Assembly: GCA_023212695.1 (NCBI GenBank)
Contig: JALCCG010000002.1
Coordinates: 186,001 to 250,000 of the forward strand
Direction of reading: 5' to 3'
DNA length: 64,000 nucleotides
DNA from: Sporisorium sorghi
Lineage: Eukaryota; Basidiomycota; Ustilaginomycetes; Ustilaginales; Ustilaginaceae
The notes under the pieces were generated by a model. It worked only from the letters and a program-made list of their open reading frames with translations, had not been told where the DNA came from and ran no database searches. The position numbers were made by a program, and so were the translations under genes. This document shows positions 53,753 to 62,692 of the stretch, one piece after another (positions within the stretch are counted from its first letter, which is position 1; the number at the start of each line of letters is the position of its first letter).

Positions 53753-55442
53753 CCTTACTCCCCCTGTTATTCTCCAATGACTTTTCATCGACTTCGATAT
53801 TCATTTGCTTGAGGATCGCGGAGATTTCCTTGCGAAGCCCAAACCAGTTTTTGTTCGTATGTGCGCCGAGAGTCAGTGTTTCGTTATCAATACGCAGCCA
53901 GATCCGGCGATGGGTGAAATAAAAGCCCATAATCAATCCAATCATGCCGATAAAACAACCCACCCATATGAATGGCATCGCTTTATCCACACGAATGTTC
54001 AAATACGTCGTAGATTCCGAAAAGTCCACATCATCCATGCTGAGTACGTCCAGCGATACGAGCGACTCCCCACCCGCCAGCTGTGCATTGATTGCTTCCT
54101 GATTGAACCGTTCCTTATCGAGCTGCTTGGGAAAGTAGAAGTATTGAATGCCTTCCTTCGGCAGATCAGGCCCCTTAATCAGAAATAAGAATGCAGGCGC
54201 ATTCGGGTTGGGTGACAGGTTGACCGGATTACCGTTATCGCCAAGTCCAAAATCAGTAAAGGATTGTGTAAGCGTTAACGTATATTCCCCTGCCTGATAC
54301 TCCCTCTGGGGATCATTGATCGATAATGTAATCTTGCCAAATTCTTTACCGCTCTTACTATCAATCAGCACCGGCGAAACCGTACGAAGAATCGGGGTCA
54401 GGTCATAATCGAATTGGTAAGCTTTAAACCCTTTGTAATTGAGCGGATGATTAACCTCAATGTTATGGCGTGTCAATTCCACGAGCTGAGGCTCTTTATC
54501 CAGTCCATCGCAATTGGCCTCACACATATACAGAACAGCCTGGGTTTGGAATTCTTTTGGCAGCACTTTGTTCTTGCCTTTGAATTCTTCAGGCATATCC
54601 TCTTCCGTGTAGAATTCAACCTTAAATCCATTATTCAACAAATAATAACTGGTGTTCTTGATGTGCACAGGTTCCCCCTCGGGAAATGCCATGTGCTCGT
54701 CCATGTGCAGTCCGGGCAAATTCCGTCCGAGAACTGCAAGCAGGAATATAATGAGACCGATATGAAGCACATAAGGACCCCAGCGGCTGAACCGCTGCTT
54801 CTCTGCCAGAAGCGTCCCGCCGTCCGTGCGAACCCGGTAGCCCTTCTTCTTGATCATCGGCTTCACCCGTTCGACCCACTCTGCTCCATCCTCCCCAACC
54901 TGCCCTTGATAGACAACTTTCTGACGGGTAAGAAATGACATATGCTTCGGGATACGCTGTCTGCTGAGTGCCTTGTAGAGCGGCAGCACGCGATCAAGAC
55001 TGCAGATGACAAGCGATGCGCCGATCATGACGAGCAGCAGCACGAACCACCATGATGTGTATGTATGTGACAGCCCGAGCAAGTAGTATATATGCCCCAG
55101 CTGCCCGTACTCCTCTTTGTAATAAACCGAGGGGTCAATATTGAGGAATGTGCTCTCTTGCGGAAAAATGGTCCCCAAAGAGGAGCCAATCAGGGTCAGC
55201 AAGATCAAATAAATGGCTACCTTTACCGAAGAAAAGAAATTCCATACCCGATCAATAATACCGGGATTTGCTTTTTGTGATCGACGGGCCACCCCGTCAT
55301 AACGCATTTCCAGAACCGGCTGGGCCTCTGCTTCTTCGGTCAACGGCTTGCCGCATGCCTCGCAAAGGACCGTCCCCGTCGGATTCTGGTGTCCGCAATC
55401 ACACTTTGTGTTTTGGATCAAAGGCTTGGAACCTTGACTCAT
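53739..55442 (-). CDS. resB: Cytochrome c biogenesis protein ResB
   Basis: System II cytochrome c synthase partner of ResC, 567 aa. It starts with a Cys-rich zinc-ribbon-like segment (CDCGHQNPTGTVLCEACG, about residues 14-31), followed by membrane helices near 75-95, 130-150, 225-245 and 490-510, and a large extracytoplasmic domain between the third and the last. Start overlaps resA by four bases (ATGA), and the stop overlaps resC. Confidence 0.94.
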   Translation of the reverse strand: MSQGSKPLIQNTKCDCGHQNPTGTVLCEACGKPLTEEAEAQPVLEMRYDGVARRSQKANPGIIDRVWNFFSSVKVAIYLILLTLIGSSLGTIFPQESTFLNIDPSVYYKEEYGQLGHIYYLLGLSHTYTSWWFVLLLVMIGASLVICSLDRVLPLYKALSRQRIPKHMSFLTRQKVVYQGQVGEDGAEWVERVKPMIKKKGYRVRTDGGTLLAEKQRFSRWGPYVLHIGLIIFLLAVLGRNLPGLHMDEHMAFPEGEPVHIKNTSYYLLNNGFKVEFYTEEDMPEEFKGKNKVLPKEFQTQAVLYMCEANCDGLDKEPQLVELTRHNIEVNHPLNYKGFKAYQFDYDLTPILRTVSPVLIDSKSGKEFGKITLSINDPQREYQAGEYTLTLTQSFTDFGLGDNGNPVNLSPNPNAPAFLFLIKGPDLPKEGIQYFYFPKQLDKERFNQEAINAQLAGGESLVSLDVLSMDDVDFSESTTYLNIRVDKAMPFIWVGCFIGMIGLIMGFYFTHRRIWLRIDNETLTLGAHTNKNWFGLRKEISAILKQMNIEVDEKSLENNRGSKDETN

Positions 55443-55966
55443 TTCGCATTCACCAACTGTTCAATTTGTTTGTCAAGGGTGTTCAAATCCAGTTCGCCTA
55501 TACGAATATGGTCTATCTTGCCGGAGGCGGAAACAAAGAAGGTTGTTGGCATGGGTCCGACGCCAAAGCTGGCAACGGCATCCCGCTTAGGGTCCATCAA
55601 GATGGGGAACTGAACTCCCGTCTGAGCCACAAAATTCTCAACGGTCATCTTGTTCTCTCCCACATTTATGCCAATGATCTCAACGCCCTGACTGCTCCAT
55701 TTCTCCCACTGAGCTTGAAGAGCCGGCATTTCCCGCACGCATGGCGGACAGTAGGTGCCCCAGAAATTAATAACCCTGGCTTTACCTTCATATTCACTCA
55801 TGGTATGTACTTTGCCATCCATGCCTAGAAGTTCAAAATCCGCTGCCTTCTGTCCCACTTTGGGAACCTCGTCAGAGCCGAATACAACCGTTGCAACGGC
55901 GTACACTCCGACCAGGATGATGGCAAGCAGAATAACAATCTGTACGCTTTTCTTCGATTTGCCCAT
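55439..55966 (-). CDS. resA: Thiol-disulfide oxidoreductase ResA
   Basis: Membrane-anchored thioredoxin-like protein that reduces the heme-binding cysteines of apocytochrome c (175 aa). N-terminal anchor about residues 9-30; active site WGTYCPPC at 69-76 (B. subtilis has CEPC). The conserved Glu/Pro of the ResA fold lie around VENFVAQTGVQFPILMD. First gene of the resA-resB-resC-resD-resE block; an AAAGGAAG site precedes the ATG. Confidence 0.95.
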   Translation of the reverse strand: MGKSKKSVQIVILLAIILVGVYAVATVVFGSDEVPKVGQKAADFELLGMDGKVHTMSEYEGKARVINFWGTYCPPCVREMPALQAQWEKWSSQGVEIIGINVGENKMTVENFVAQTGVQFPILMDPKRDAVASFGVGPMPTTFFVSASGKIDHIRIGELDLNTLDKQIEQLVNAK

Positions 55967-56091
55967 AAAGCAGCAGCTTCCTTTCTATGACATTCATCAT
56001 ATCGTATACTACGGGTGTGAACATCCTATGAACAATTATAACGAAATTTGTCATAAACGCCGCTCGCCATTTTGAATATTATGTGTCGGGT

Positions 56092-56847
56092 TTAACGTTT
56101 TTTCTTCGGATTCCCGCCTGGCTTCGCGGCTTTGGCCATCTGCATGAGCTGGTTGATTTCATCCGCTGTTAGATGGCGGTACAAGCCACGTTTTAAATTT
56201 TGCAGGAGCAGATCCCCGTAAGAGATTCGTTTCAAGCGCAATACCGGATGGGAAATGGCCTCAAACATCCTTCTCACTTGACGGTTACGGCCTTCGTGAA
56301 TGGTGATGGATATAACGGATTGCTTATTATCAGGATCAACATCCTTGTATTCCACTTCGGCTGGCGATGTCATGCCGTCCTCCAGCATAATCCCCTGGCG
56401 CAGCTTGTCCAGCTCAGTGCCATGAGGCACCCCTTTCACAGTAGCCAAATAGGTTTTTGGCACATGATATTTGGGGTGGCTGAGCAGATTGGCAAATTCG
56501 CCGTCATTGGTCAGCAGCAGAAGTCCTTCTGTATCGTAATCCAATCGTCCAATCGGATAGACGCGCTCTTTTATGCCCTTCAGATAATCCGATACAATTT
56601 TTCGACCTTCGGGATCAGAAGCACTCGTAATGACTCCCTTCGGTTTATTCAGCATGACATATACCTTTTTCTCATGCTTGATCGGTTTGCCAGAAACCGT
56701 GATCATATCCTGGGCTGGATCGGCCTTCGTGCCGAGTTCGGTAACGGTCTCTCCGTTCACCTGCACCTTGCCTTCAAGAATCAATTCCTCGCACTTGCGG
56801 CGGGAAGCGACTCCGGCCTGTGCCATAATTTTCTGTAATCTCTCCAT
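56092..56847 (-). CDS. rluB: 23S rRNA pseudouridine synthase RluB
   Basis: Modifies 23S rRNA near helix 89-93. The 251-aa protein has an N-terminal S4 RNA-binding domain (about residues 1-60) and the RsuA-family catalytic domain with the catalytic Asp in GRLDYDTEGLLLLTNDG (about 98-114), preceded by LNKPKGVITS and followed by EGRNRQVRRMFEA. Length fits the Gram-positive form. It lies between resA and the amidase gene, as ypuL does in B. subtilis. Confidence 0.95.
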   Translation of the reverse strand: MERLQKIMAQAGVASRRKCEELILEGKVQVNGETVTELGTKADPAQDMITVSGKPIKHEKKVYVMLNKPKGVITSASDPEGRKIVSDYLKGIKERVYPIGRLDYDTEGLLLLTNDGEFANLLSHPKYHVPKTYLATVKGVPHGTELDKLRQGIMLEDGMTSPAEVEYKDVDPDNKQSVISITIHEGRNRQVRRMFEAISHPVLRLKRISYGDLLLQNLKRGLYRHLTADEINQLMQMAKAAKPGGNPKKKR

Positions 56848-56868
56848 GTTCGTTAGGTCACCTCATCC

Positions 56869-57207
56869 CTAATGATAACCATCGACAGGATAAATCACAA
56901 GCGCGTTCCATGGAAAATGTGCTCCAGGGCAGGAGTCGGAGTGTGGAAATAAGTATAGCGGAGAAATATCATGAAGCCTGGATAGCTCCAAAATGATTTT
57001 GCTGGCGGTAAAAAGCTGGGTTTTCTGATCCAAATTCATGGACTCGTAACCGAGATTGAAGTCTCCTTCCAGGCAGATGTGTATGTGACCCCGCCGCATC
57101 AGCACAGACGAGGAAGAAACCGACCCATCCGGGTGGATCTTGAAATCCCAATTCGGCGGCTCCTGCTCGCATACGGTATGATGAATAACAAAACCCTCGA
57201 ATTCCAC
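56869..57207 (-). CDS. Minimal N-acetylmuramoyl-L-alanine amidase-like protein
   Basis: A 112-aa domain resembling the zinc amidase_2/PGRP (T7 lysozyme-like) fold. Expected zinc ligands are the His of IHHTVCE near the N terminus, and His and Cys in PHSDSCPGAHFPW near the C terminus; GHIHICLEGDFN is the central strand pattern. There is no signal peptide. The start is uncertain: a GTG with GGGGGTG six bases upstream gives the compact domain, but an ATG at 57276 is possible. It is inserted between spmB and rluB, which are adjacent in B. subtilis; a spore-related role is inferred only from this. Confidence 0.7.
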   Translation of the reverse strand: MEFEGFVIHHTVCEQEPPNWDFKIHPDGSVSSSSVLMRRGHIHICLEGDFNLGYESMNLDQKTQLFTASKIILELSRLHDISPLYLFPHSDSCPGAHFPWNALVIYPVDGYH

Positions 57208-57353
57208 TTGCGCCACCCCCACTACAATTCGTAATTGCAGCAGTATATGACACCGTGAAACCAAGGGTATAGGCATACGTCCTGTTACATCGAAAAACGT
57301 CCCGTCTTGTTGCATACCTTATCATACCATCGCACACTCCATAGGATATAGGG

Positions 57354-57887
57354 CTAACCAAAAACCAGCAAACAAACGGCGATTGCGGCAATAAACCCAA
57401 CCAAATCGGAGAACAGCCCCACCTTCAGCGCATAACGTCCGTTGCGAATACCAACTGCGCCAAAATAAACGGTCAGCACATACAAGGTTGTATCCGTGCT
57501 CCCCTGTATAGTCGAAGCGATCCGGCCAATCATGGAATCCGGGCCGTATGCCCTGATCAGTTCCGTGGTGTAGGCAAGTGAACCGGTGCCTGTCAGGGGA
57601 CGGAGTATGCCTAGCGGCAGTATCTCGCTTGGCACTCCCAATGAATGAAGAAAAGGGCCCGTCCAGCCCACAAAAAACTCCAGCGCGCCGGAAGATCGGA
57701 AAACACTGATTGCCACCATCATGCCGACCAAATGCGGAATGATCCCAATCGCCGTGGAGAAACCGTCTTTGGCTCCATCCACAAACGATTCATATACGGG
57801 AACTTTGCGTGTATAAGCGTACAGAGGAATGAAGGCGATAATGACGGGAATGGACCATGCGGATACGAGGTTAATCCAAGACAGCAA
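57354..57887 (-). CDS. spmB: Spore maturation protein B
   Basis: Membrane protein of the nucleoside-recognition (Gate) family, 177 aa with about five helices, needed for spore core dehydration. Recognised by SAWSIPVIIAFIPLYAYTRKV at the start, the FVGWTGPFLHSLGVPSE block and the TGTGSLAYTTELIRAYGPDS stretch. Starts 6 bp after spmA in the dacB-spmA-spmB order of B. subtilis. Confidence 0.93.
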   Translation of the reverse strand: MLSWINLVSAWSIPVIIAFIPLYAYTRKVPVYESFVDGAKDGFSTAIGIIPHLVGMMVAISVFRSSGALEFFVGWTGPFLHSLGVPSEILPLGILRPLTGTGSLAYTTELIRAYGPDSMIGRIASTIQGSTDTTLYVLTVYFGAVGIRNGRYALKVGLFSDLVGFIAAIAVCLLVFG

Positions 57888-57893
57888 AGTTCA

Positions 57894-58526
57894 TCACCCC
57901 TTTACGTCCGGGCCCAGGCTTGTACCGATTCCCGGCGCCTTCTGGCGACGAATCGTGCGTCTGCGGTACCACCTGTCAGCCATAATTGCTGCCGCAGTAG
58001 CAACGGCTGTAGCCAATAACTTGGTGCCTACAATCTCTGAAGGATTGGCCGATTCATAATTCAGCCTGATCGCGATCAGCGTGGTGGGAATTAGCGTAAT
58101 GCTGGCTGTATTTAATGCAAGCAGCGTACACATTGCTGGAGAAGCCGTCTCCTTGTCCGGATTCAGCTTCTGAAGCTCCTGCATCGCTTTAATTCCCATC
58201 GGCGTTGCCGCATTGCCCAGACCGAACAAATTAGCGCTCATATTTGACAGTATATAACCCATCGCGGGATGATTCTTGGGCACATCCGGGAACAGAAAGC
58301 GAACAACTGGCCCCAGCAGCTTGGCAACCTTTTTCAGCAGGCCCGAATCTTCTGCCAGCCGCATCATGCCAAGCCAGAACACCAGTATGCTGATCAGACC
58401 GAAGGAGACTGTCACCCCTGTTTGAGCTCCGTCAAATGCGGCTTTTGTGACGCTGTCAATGTTCCCGTTAATAGCCGCAAAACCAAACCCGACCAGTATC
58501 ATCCCCATCCAAATCAAATTAATCAT
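57894..58526 (-). CDS. spmA: Spore maturation protein A
   Basis: Integral membrane protein of 210 aa with a Gate/nucleoside-recognition domain. Recognised by FGLISILVFWLGMMRLAEDSGL, the conserved NMSANLFGLGNAATPMGIKAM segment (about residues 94-114) and LLALNTASITLIPTT. It works with SpmB and DacB to allow spore core dehydration. Located between dacB (60 bp upstream) and spmB. Confidence 0.94.
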   Translation of the reverse strand: MINLIWMGMILVGFGFAAINGNIDSVTKAAFDGAQTGVTVSFGLISILVFWLGMMRLAEDSGLLKKVAKLLGPVVRFLFPDVPKNHPAMGYILSNMSANLFGLGNAATPMGIKAMQELQKLNPDKETASPAMCTLLALNTASITLIPTTLIAIRLNYESANPSEIVGTKLLATAVATAAAIMADRWYRRRTIRRQKAPGIGTSLGPDVKG

Positions 58527-58586
58527 CTCTTCGCCCCCAGTTCGATGCCTCGCTGCATGAGAGTGTAAACAACTCTTCAGCGAAGA

Positions 58587-59774
58587 CTAGTTATGATTGG
58601 CCCTGAACAGATGCCTGATCACTTCTCCGGCCGACTGCCATAATGACAACGAACCCAGCGGTCCGGATGTGCTTCTGGACTTCTGCATGACGTCCGGGGT
58701 TTCAGGAAGCCTGCTTCCTTCTTCGTAAACAGGAACTTTACCTATGCTGACGTTATCCAGCAGCAGTTCAATATGGCCGCGAAGTCCGAACGAAACATCC
58801 GGCGCAGTCGCTTTATGCAGAACGAGTCTCTTCACCAGGCGACTCTCCTCATCATGCGCAAACGCATAGGTGAAGGAACTTCCCGTGACAAGGGTGTATC
58901 CCTGGATTTTCTGCCCTTTTTCGGTAACCTTCTTTAGAGGAAAATGGGCAAATCCGTAATCCAGCATGTTGGAATGGTCGTTCCAGTCATTACCATCGTT
59001 CAGCGTTACGGCTGCAATCTGCTGGCCATTCCGGGTGGCGGAGCTCACCAGGCAGCGGAATGCTTTTTTGGTGTAGCCAGTTTTAACACCGTCGGCCCCT
59101 TCATAGAAACGAAGCATTTTGTTCTTATTGTCCCACTTGTAGTCCCATGACTCGTTTGGATTAGGCGCTTTTTTGGTTGGTGTTTTGACAATTTCACTAA
59201 AAACAGGGTTCTTGAGTGCGTAAGCCGTCAGTTTGGCCATATCATTAGCCGAAGAGTAATGCTCGTCATGATCCAGTCCATGCGGGTTCATGAAATGCGA
59301 GTTCGTCATGCCAAGCTGGGCTGCCTTTTCGTTCATCAGCATCACAAAGCCTTCCTCTGTACCGCCGACATGCTCGGCAATGGCTGTAGCGGCATCGTTA
59401 CCCGAACGAAGCATGAGGCCGAACAGTAAATTCTCAAGGGTCATCTCCTCGCCCAGCTTCAAAAAGATAGAGGAGCCTTCCTTGGCAAAAGCATTTTTGG
59501 AGATCTTGACACGGTCGTCCAGCTTGCCATGTTCAATCGCCACAATGGCTGTCATAATCTTTGTCAGGCTGGCGATTCTTAAGCGCTCATCACCGTTCTT
59601 GCTGTAAAGCATCCTCCCGGAAGTCACATCGATCAGCGCTGCGGCCTGAGCATGGTTCGCTGGCCCTTTCTCATGATCTGCATACACCACGGGCGCAATC
59701 GTAACCAGCAAGCAGCATACAGCGATTAACATGGATAACAAGGACTTGCCTTTTTTCCATTTCATTTTCATCAT
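58587..59774 (-). CDS. dacB: D-alanyl-D-alanine carboxypeptidase (DacB-like, sporulation)
   Basis: Serine-type penicillin-binding protein, 395 aa. Signal peptide about residues 10-32 (cleavage near VYADHE), the active-site SLTK at 69-72 (SxxK), SGN at 124-126 (SxN) and KTG in GADGVKTGYTKKA. A C-terminal beta domain with a final amphipathic helix fits the class A low-mass enzymes. The place upstream of spmA-spmB indicates the sporulation-specific DacB that trims cortex peptide side chains. A CATATACT sequence (59806-59813) upstream may be a sigma-E -10. Confidence 0.93.
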   Translation of the reverse strand: MMKMKWKKGKSLLSMLIAVCCLLVTIAPVVYADHEKGPANHAQAAALIDVTSGRMLYSKNGDERLRIASLTKIMTAIVAIEHGKLDDRVKISKNAFAKEGSSIFLKLGEEMTLENLLFGLMLRSGNDAATAIAEHVGGTEEGFVMLMNEKAAQLGMTNSHFMNPHGLDHDEHYSSANDMAKLTAYALKNPVFSEIVKTPTKKAPNPNESWDYKWDNKNKMLRFYEGADGVKTGYTKKAFRCLVSSATRNGQQIAAVTLNDGNDWNDHSNMLDYGFAHFPLKKVTEKGQKIQGYTLVTGSSFTYAFAHDEESRLVKRLVLHKATAPDVSFGLRGHIELLLDNVSIGKVPVYEEGSRLPETPDVMQKSRSTSGPLGSLSLWQSAGEVIRHLFRANHN

Positions 59775-59927
59775 CTTATCCTCCGGTGTTCAGAAATCTT
59801 GTACAAGTATATGTCGCCTTCGCTTAAGGTATGTCCAATTCATCAGAGAAACGTCTATCGACGGATTTATACAGTTGCCATGGGGCGTTATTTAGAGGAG
59901 GTTTTCCTGCACGCATCATCTTAACGG

Positions 59928-59959
59928 CAAAAATCCCTTCCGTTAGGAACGGAAGGGAT
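59928..59959 (-). terminator. Terminator of gerW
   Basis: Twelve-bp perfect stem ATCCCTTCCGTT / AACGGAAGGGAT with a 3-nt loop and TTTTTG on the minus strand, 14 bp past the gerW stop. Confidence 0.92.
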
Positions 59960-59972
59960 ATGCTTGCTCCAA

Positions 59973-60416
59973 TCAGTACGCAGGCGGTGGTGTTGTGCCA
60001 GTGCTGTTGCCTGTTTGAAACATCGACTGAATTTGCTCAAGCAAATACGGGGTTGAATCAATGATCCGTTCGAACAGATGGGTCTGGTTATCCAGCGGCA
60101 CGATGTGCACGCCTTCTTTTCCTACGACTAGAAAAGCAATCGGTCTGATGGATACGCCACCGCCGCTGCCTCCGCCAAAAGGATGGGAAATATGGTCGCT
60201 ATGCGTCCCGTCTGTGGAATGATGGTGTGTGCCACCGGCTTCAACATTGTAGTCGCTGCCGCCAGCTGCAAAACCAAAGGCCACTTTACTGATGGGCAAG
60301 ATTACGCTGCCGTCAGGTGTATTAACGGGGTCGCCAACGATCGTATTTACGTCCACCATTCCCTTGATGTTCTCCATTGCCGTTTGCATCAAGCCTTGAA
60401 TAGGGTGTTCTGCCAT
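59973..60416 (-). CDS. gerW: GerW-family sporulation protein (YtfJ)
   Basis: A 147-aa protein of the GerW/YtfJ family, involved in spore formation and germination. Conserved N-terminal half ENIKGMVDVNTIVGDPVNT and the glycine-rich HPFGGGSGGGVSI segment near the middle, followed by PIAFLVVGKEGVHIVP. The linker contains a HHH-rich insert. It overlaps the upstream DUF2953 gene by 28 bp, matching the ytfI-ytfJ pair of B. subtilis. Confidence 0.93.
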   Translation of the reverse strand: MAEHPIQGLMQTAMENIKGMVDVNTIVGDPVNTPDGSVILPISKVAFGFAAGGSDYNVEAGGTHHHSTDGTHSDHISHPFGGGSGGGVSIRPIAFLVVGKEGVHIVPLDNQTHLFERIIDSTPYLLEQIQSMFQTGNSTGTTPPPAY

Positions 60417-61069
60417 GATCTAACTCCTCCTTTCACCTTTAACACGCGAACTATAAGTACCAGTCCAGCATACATAGCTTTTCCGCAGGAGATTTTCGCT
60501 ATACAGTATAGTTCAGTGGAAATTTGCGGCGGGCCATTAAATATCGGCACTACATCGATTTGAGGCATGTCCTTCATGTTTAAACGGTGGGACATCCATC
60601 CAAGAAGCGTATGCTTCACCCCATGCAGCATCCCGGTTGCAACGGCCGTATCTGCCGCATGTTCCAAGGCAATCCGCGTCGACCATCGGACATCCATGAG
60701 ATGAACCGCCGCCATCGTCTGCTTAACCCATTTTTTAAGACCTTTCGTCGATAATAATGCCCGCACATAATCCCTGTATCGAATGGTTCTGCTTGAAGAA
60801 ATCTTCTCCTTGTTAGAACCTAACGGGATCCCCTGTTCTCCGGGAACGGTCTCCTTCTTATATTCAATGCCACCGTTGGCCAGATGAAAGGGGACTTCAT
60901 ATTTGCGCGTAATCAAACCGAAAATCATCTTAAGTTCCGCTAACGCTTTATATTCATCTTTTCTTAGAACCACATCCAGCTTAATCGTTATCTTGGAACT
61001 CAGCACAACGATCAGCAATACGATGAGGAGGACAACCAGACCGACCGCCAGAAAAATCCAAACCCTCAC
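60389..61069 (-). CDS. ytfI: DUF2953 membrane protein (YtfI-like)
   Basis: A 226-aa protein with one N-terminal hydrophobic helix (about residues 3-24), then a beta-rich region (KITIKLDVVLRKDEYKALAE) and a basic middle part. The family (DUF2953) occurs next to gerW/ytfJ in spore formers; its function is unknown. It ends inside the start of gerW, so translation is coupled. Confidence 0.85.
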   Translation of the reverse strand: MRVWIFLAVGLVVLLIVLLIVVLSSKITIKLDVVLRKDEYKALAELKMIFGLITRKYEVPFHLANGGIEYKKETVPGEQGIPLGSNKEKISSSRTIRYRDYVRALLSTKGLKKWVKQTMAAVHLMDVRWSTRIALEHAADTAVATGMLHGVKHTLLGWMSHRLNMKDMPQIDVVPIFNGPPQISTELYCIAKISCGKAMYAGLVLIVRVLKVKGGVRSWQNTLFKA

Positions 61070-61185
61070 AAAGTAACCCCCAAAACGAACTTAGTAAAAT
61101 GTAATCCGCTTGGCTTAGTATGGCAAAATCTCCTCAAAATGATGCGAAAACGATCCCAGGTTCCCGATTTCATGTACTTTCAATC

Positions 61186-61228
61186 AAAAAAAAATCCCGG
61201 ACGGTGAATTCACCACGCCCAGGATCAG
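61186..61228 (-). terminator. Terminator of scpA-scpB
   Basis: Long stem between ATCCTGGGCGTGGTG and CACCGTCCGGGAT with an AATT loop, then nine T on the minus strand. Confidence 0.88.
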
Positions 61229-61261
61229 CTCTTACTTAAGGCTTATAATATTGAATAATGG

Positions 61262-61867
61262 CTAGCTTTCCTCCACATCATCAAATGTAAGCTGACGACC
61301 ATCAAGCTTATCAAACAGCAGCTGCGTTTCCTCTTCCAGATTATCGGTATCCTCAAACTGCGACGGCTCCGGCAAATCCTTGATATTGGCAAGTCCGAAA
61401 TATTCGAGGAACGATTTGGTTGTACCATACAGAATGGGTCTGCCAATCGCCTCCGCTCGCCCGACTTCCTCGATCAAACCTTTACTGACAAGGGTGTGAA
61501 TTGCCCGCTCGGACTTAACGCCGCGAATATCTTCAATCTCTACGCGCGTAATCGGCTGCCGATAGGCAACGATGGAGAGTGTTTCCAGCGCTGCTTGAGA
61601 CAGTGAAGACCGTGAAGGCGAATAGGCCAGGCGTTCAAAATACGGCGCATGCTCAGACAATGTAGCCATTTTATAGCTTCCCGCGATTTGAACAATCTGA
61701 ATTCCGCGCTCCTGACGCTCCCACTCCTCCTTCATATCCTCAAGCGCTTCGCCAACCAGGCCATCCGACTGCTCGGTGATCTCAGCAATTTGCCTTACCG
61801 ACAAGCCCTCTTCCCCCGATAGGAACAGAAGCCCCTCAATAATCGATTTCAGCTTCGGATAATCCAT
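61262..61867 (-). CDS. scpB: Segregation and condensation protein B
   Basis: Non-SMC subunit of the bacterial condensin complex, with ScpA and SMC. The 201-aa protein has two winged-helix domains: YPKLKSIIEGLLFLSGEEGL begins the first, and VEIEDIRGVKSERAIHTLVSKGLI with YGTTKSFLEYFGL marks the second. An acidic C-terminal tail follows. The ATG is used here, though a GTG two codons earlier is better spaced from AGGGG. It overlaps the end of scpA by 32 bp. Confidence 0.94.
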   Translation of the reverse strand: MDYPKLKSIIEGLLFLSGEEGLSVRQIAEITEQSDGLVGEALEDMKEEWERQERGIQIVQIAGSYKMATLSEHAPYFERLAYSPSRSSLSQAALETLSIVAYRQPITRVEIEDIRGVKSERAIHTLVSKGLIEEVGRAEAIGRPILYGTTKSFLEYFGLANIKDLPEPSQFEDTDNLEEETQLLFDKLDGRQLTFDDVEES

Positions 61868-62627
61868 CAACACGTTCTTCCCCTCTCCACTCCATGACAA
61901 TATCTTCAAACAACTTCTCTTGATAGCACAATATCTGTTTCATTTTCATCAATTCCAAAATGGCCAGGAAAGTCACTACGATTTCATGCCGTTCCATCTC
62001 TTCGTGAAGCAGCTTGGAGAACAGCACACGTCCTCCCGGTCCCACTTGCTCCAGGGCATCCATGACTTGACGAATCCGATCCTTTACCGATATTTCATCC
62101 CGCTGAATACGGGCATACGATGTACGTTTGACTGCTTTGTTTAACGCTTTTTGAAAAGCACTGATCAAATCTGAAATGTGCAGCCCCAGCACCGGGTTCT
62201 CTTCCACCTCAGGCATAAAAGGAGTGAGGTCTTCCGCTTCCTTGGAGTAGATCAGACTCCGCTCCCATTCCTTCTCATGAAGATGGCGGGCAATGCCTTT
62301 GTATTTGCGATATTCGATCAGCTTCTGTATAAGCTCCGCTCTCGGATCCATGTCGTCCTCATCATAAAAATCGAACTCGTCCATTTCGATAACCGGGGGC
62401 TTCGGAAGCAGCAGCTTGCTCTTTATAGACAGCAGCGTTGCAGCCATTACCAGAAATTCGCTTGTAATTTCGAGCTCCAGCTCCTGCATATTGTGCAAAT
62501 AGGCCATGTATTGTTCGGTAATCTCGCTGACGGGGATATCCTGGATGTCGATTTCCGCTTTATCAATCAAATGCAGCAGCAGATCGAGCGGTCCTTCAAA
62601 CGTTTCCAGCTTGTATAATACGGTCAC
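61836..62627 (-). CDS. scpA: Segregation and condensation protein A
   Basis: Kleisin subunit of bacterial condensin, 263 aa. Starts VTVLYKLETFEGPLDLLLHLI, the conserved N-terminal SMC-neck-binding helix pattern, with PVSEITEQYMAYL; a linker with an acidic patch (DEFDFYDEDDMDPR) and the C-terminal winged helix (IVVTFLAILELMKMKQI) that binds SMC. GTG start with GGGAGG seven bases upstream. Ends within scpB. Confidence 0.95.
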   Translation of the reverse strand: MTVLYKLETFEGPLDLLLHLIDKAEIDIQDIPVSEITEQYMAYLHNMQELELEITSEFLVMAATLLSIKSKLLLPKPPVIEMDEFDFYDEDDMDPRAELIQKLIEYRKYKGIARHLHEKEWERSLIYSKEAEDLTPFMPEVEENPVLGLHISDLISAFQKALNKAVKRTSYARIQRDEISVKDRIRQVMDALEQVGPGGRVLFSKLLHEEMERHEIVVTFLAILELMKMKQILCYQEKLFEDIVMEWRGEERVDGLSEAEIDY

Positions 62628-62640
62628 GGTGAATCCTCCC

Positions 62641-62684
62641 GCCAAAAAATAAAATGCAGTGCTCTGAAAAAGAGCACTACATTA
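62641..62684 (-). terminator. Terminator of ribH
   Basis: Twelve-bp stem (ATGTAGTGCTCT / AGAGCACTGCAT, one G-T pair) with a five-base loop and TTTATTTTTT on the minus strand, 9 bp past the ribH stop. Confidence 0.92.
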
Positions 62685-62692
62685 AATAAGCA

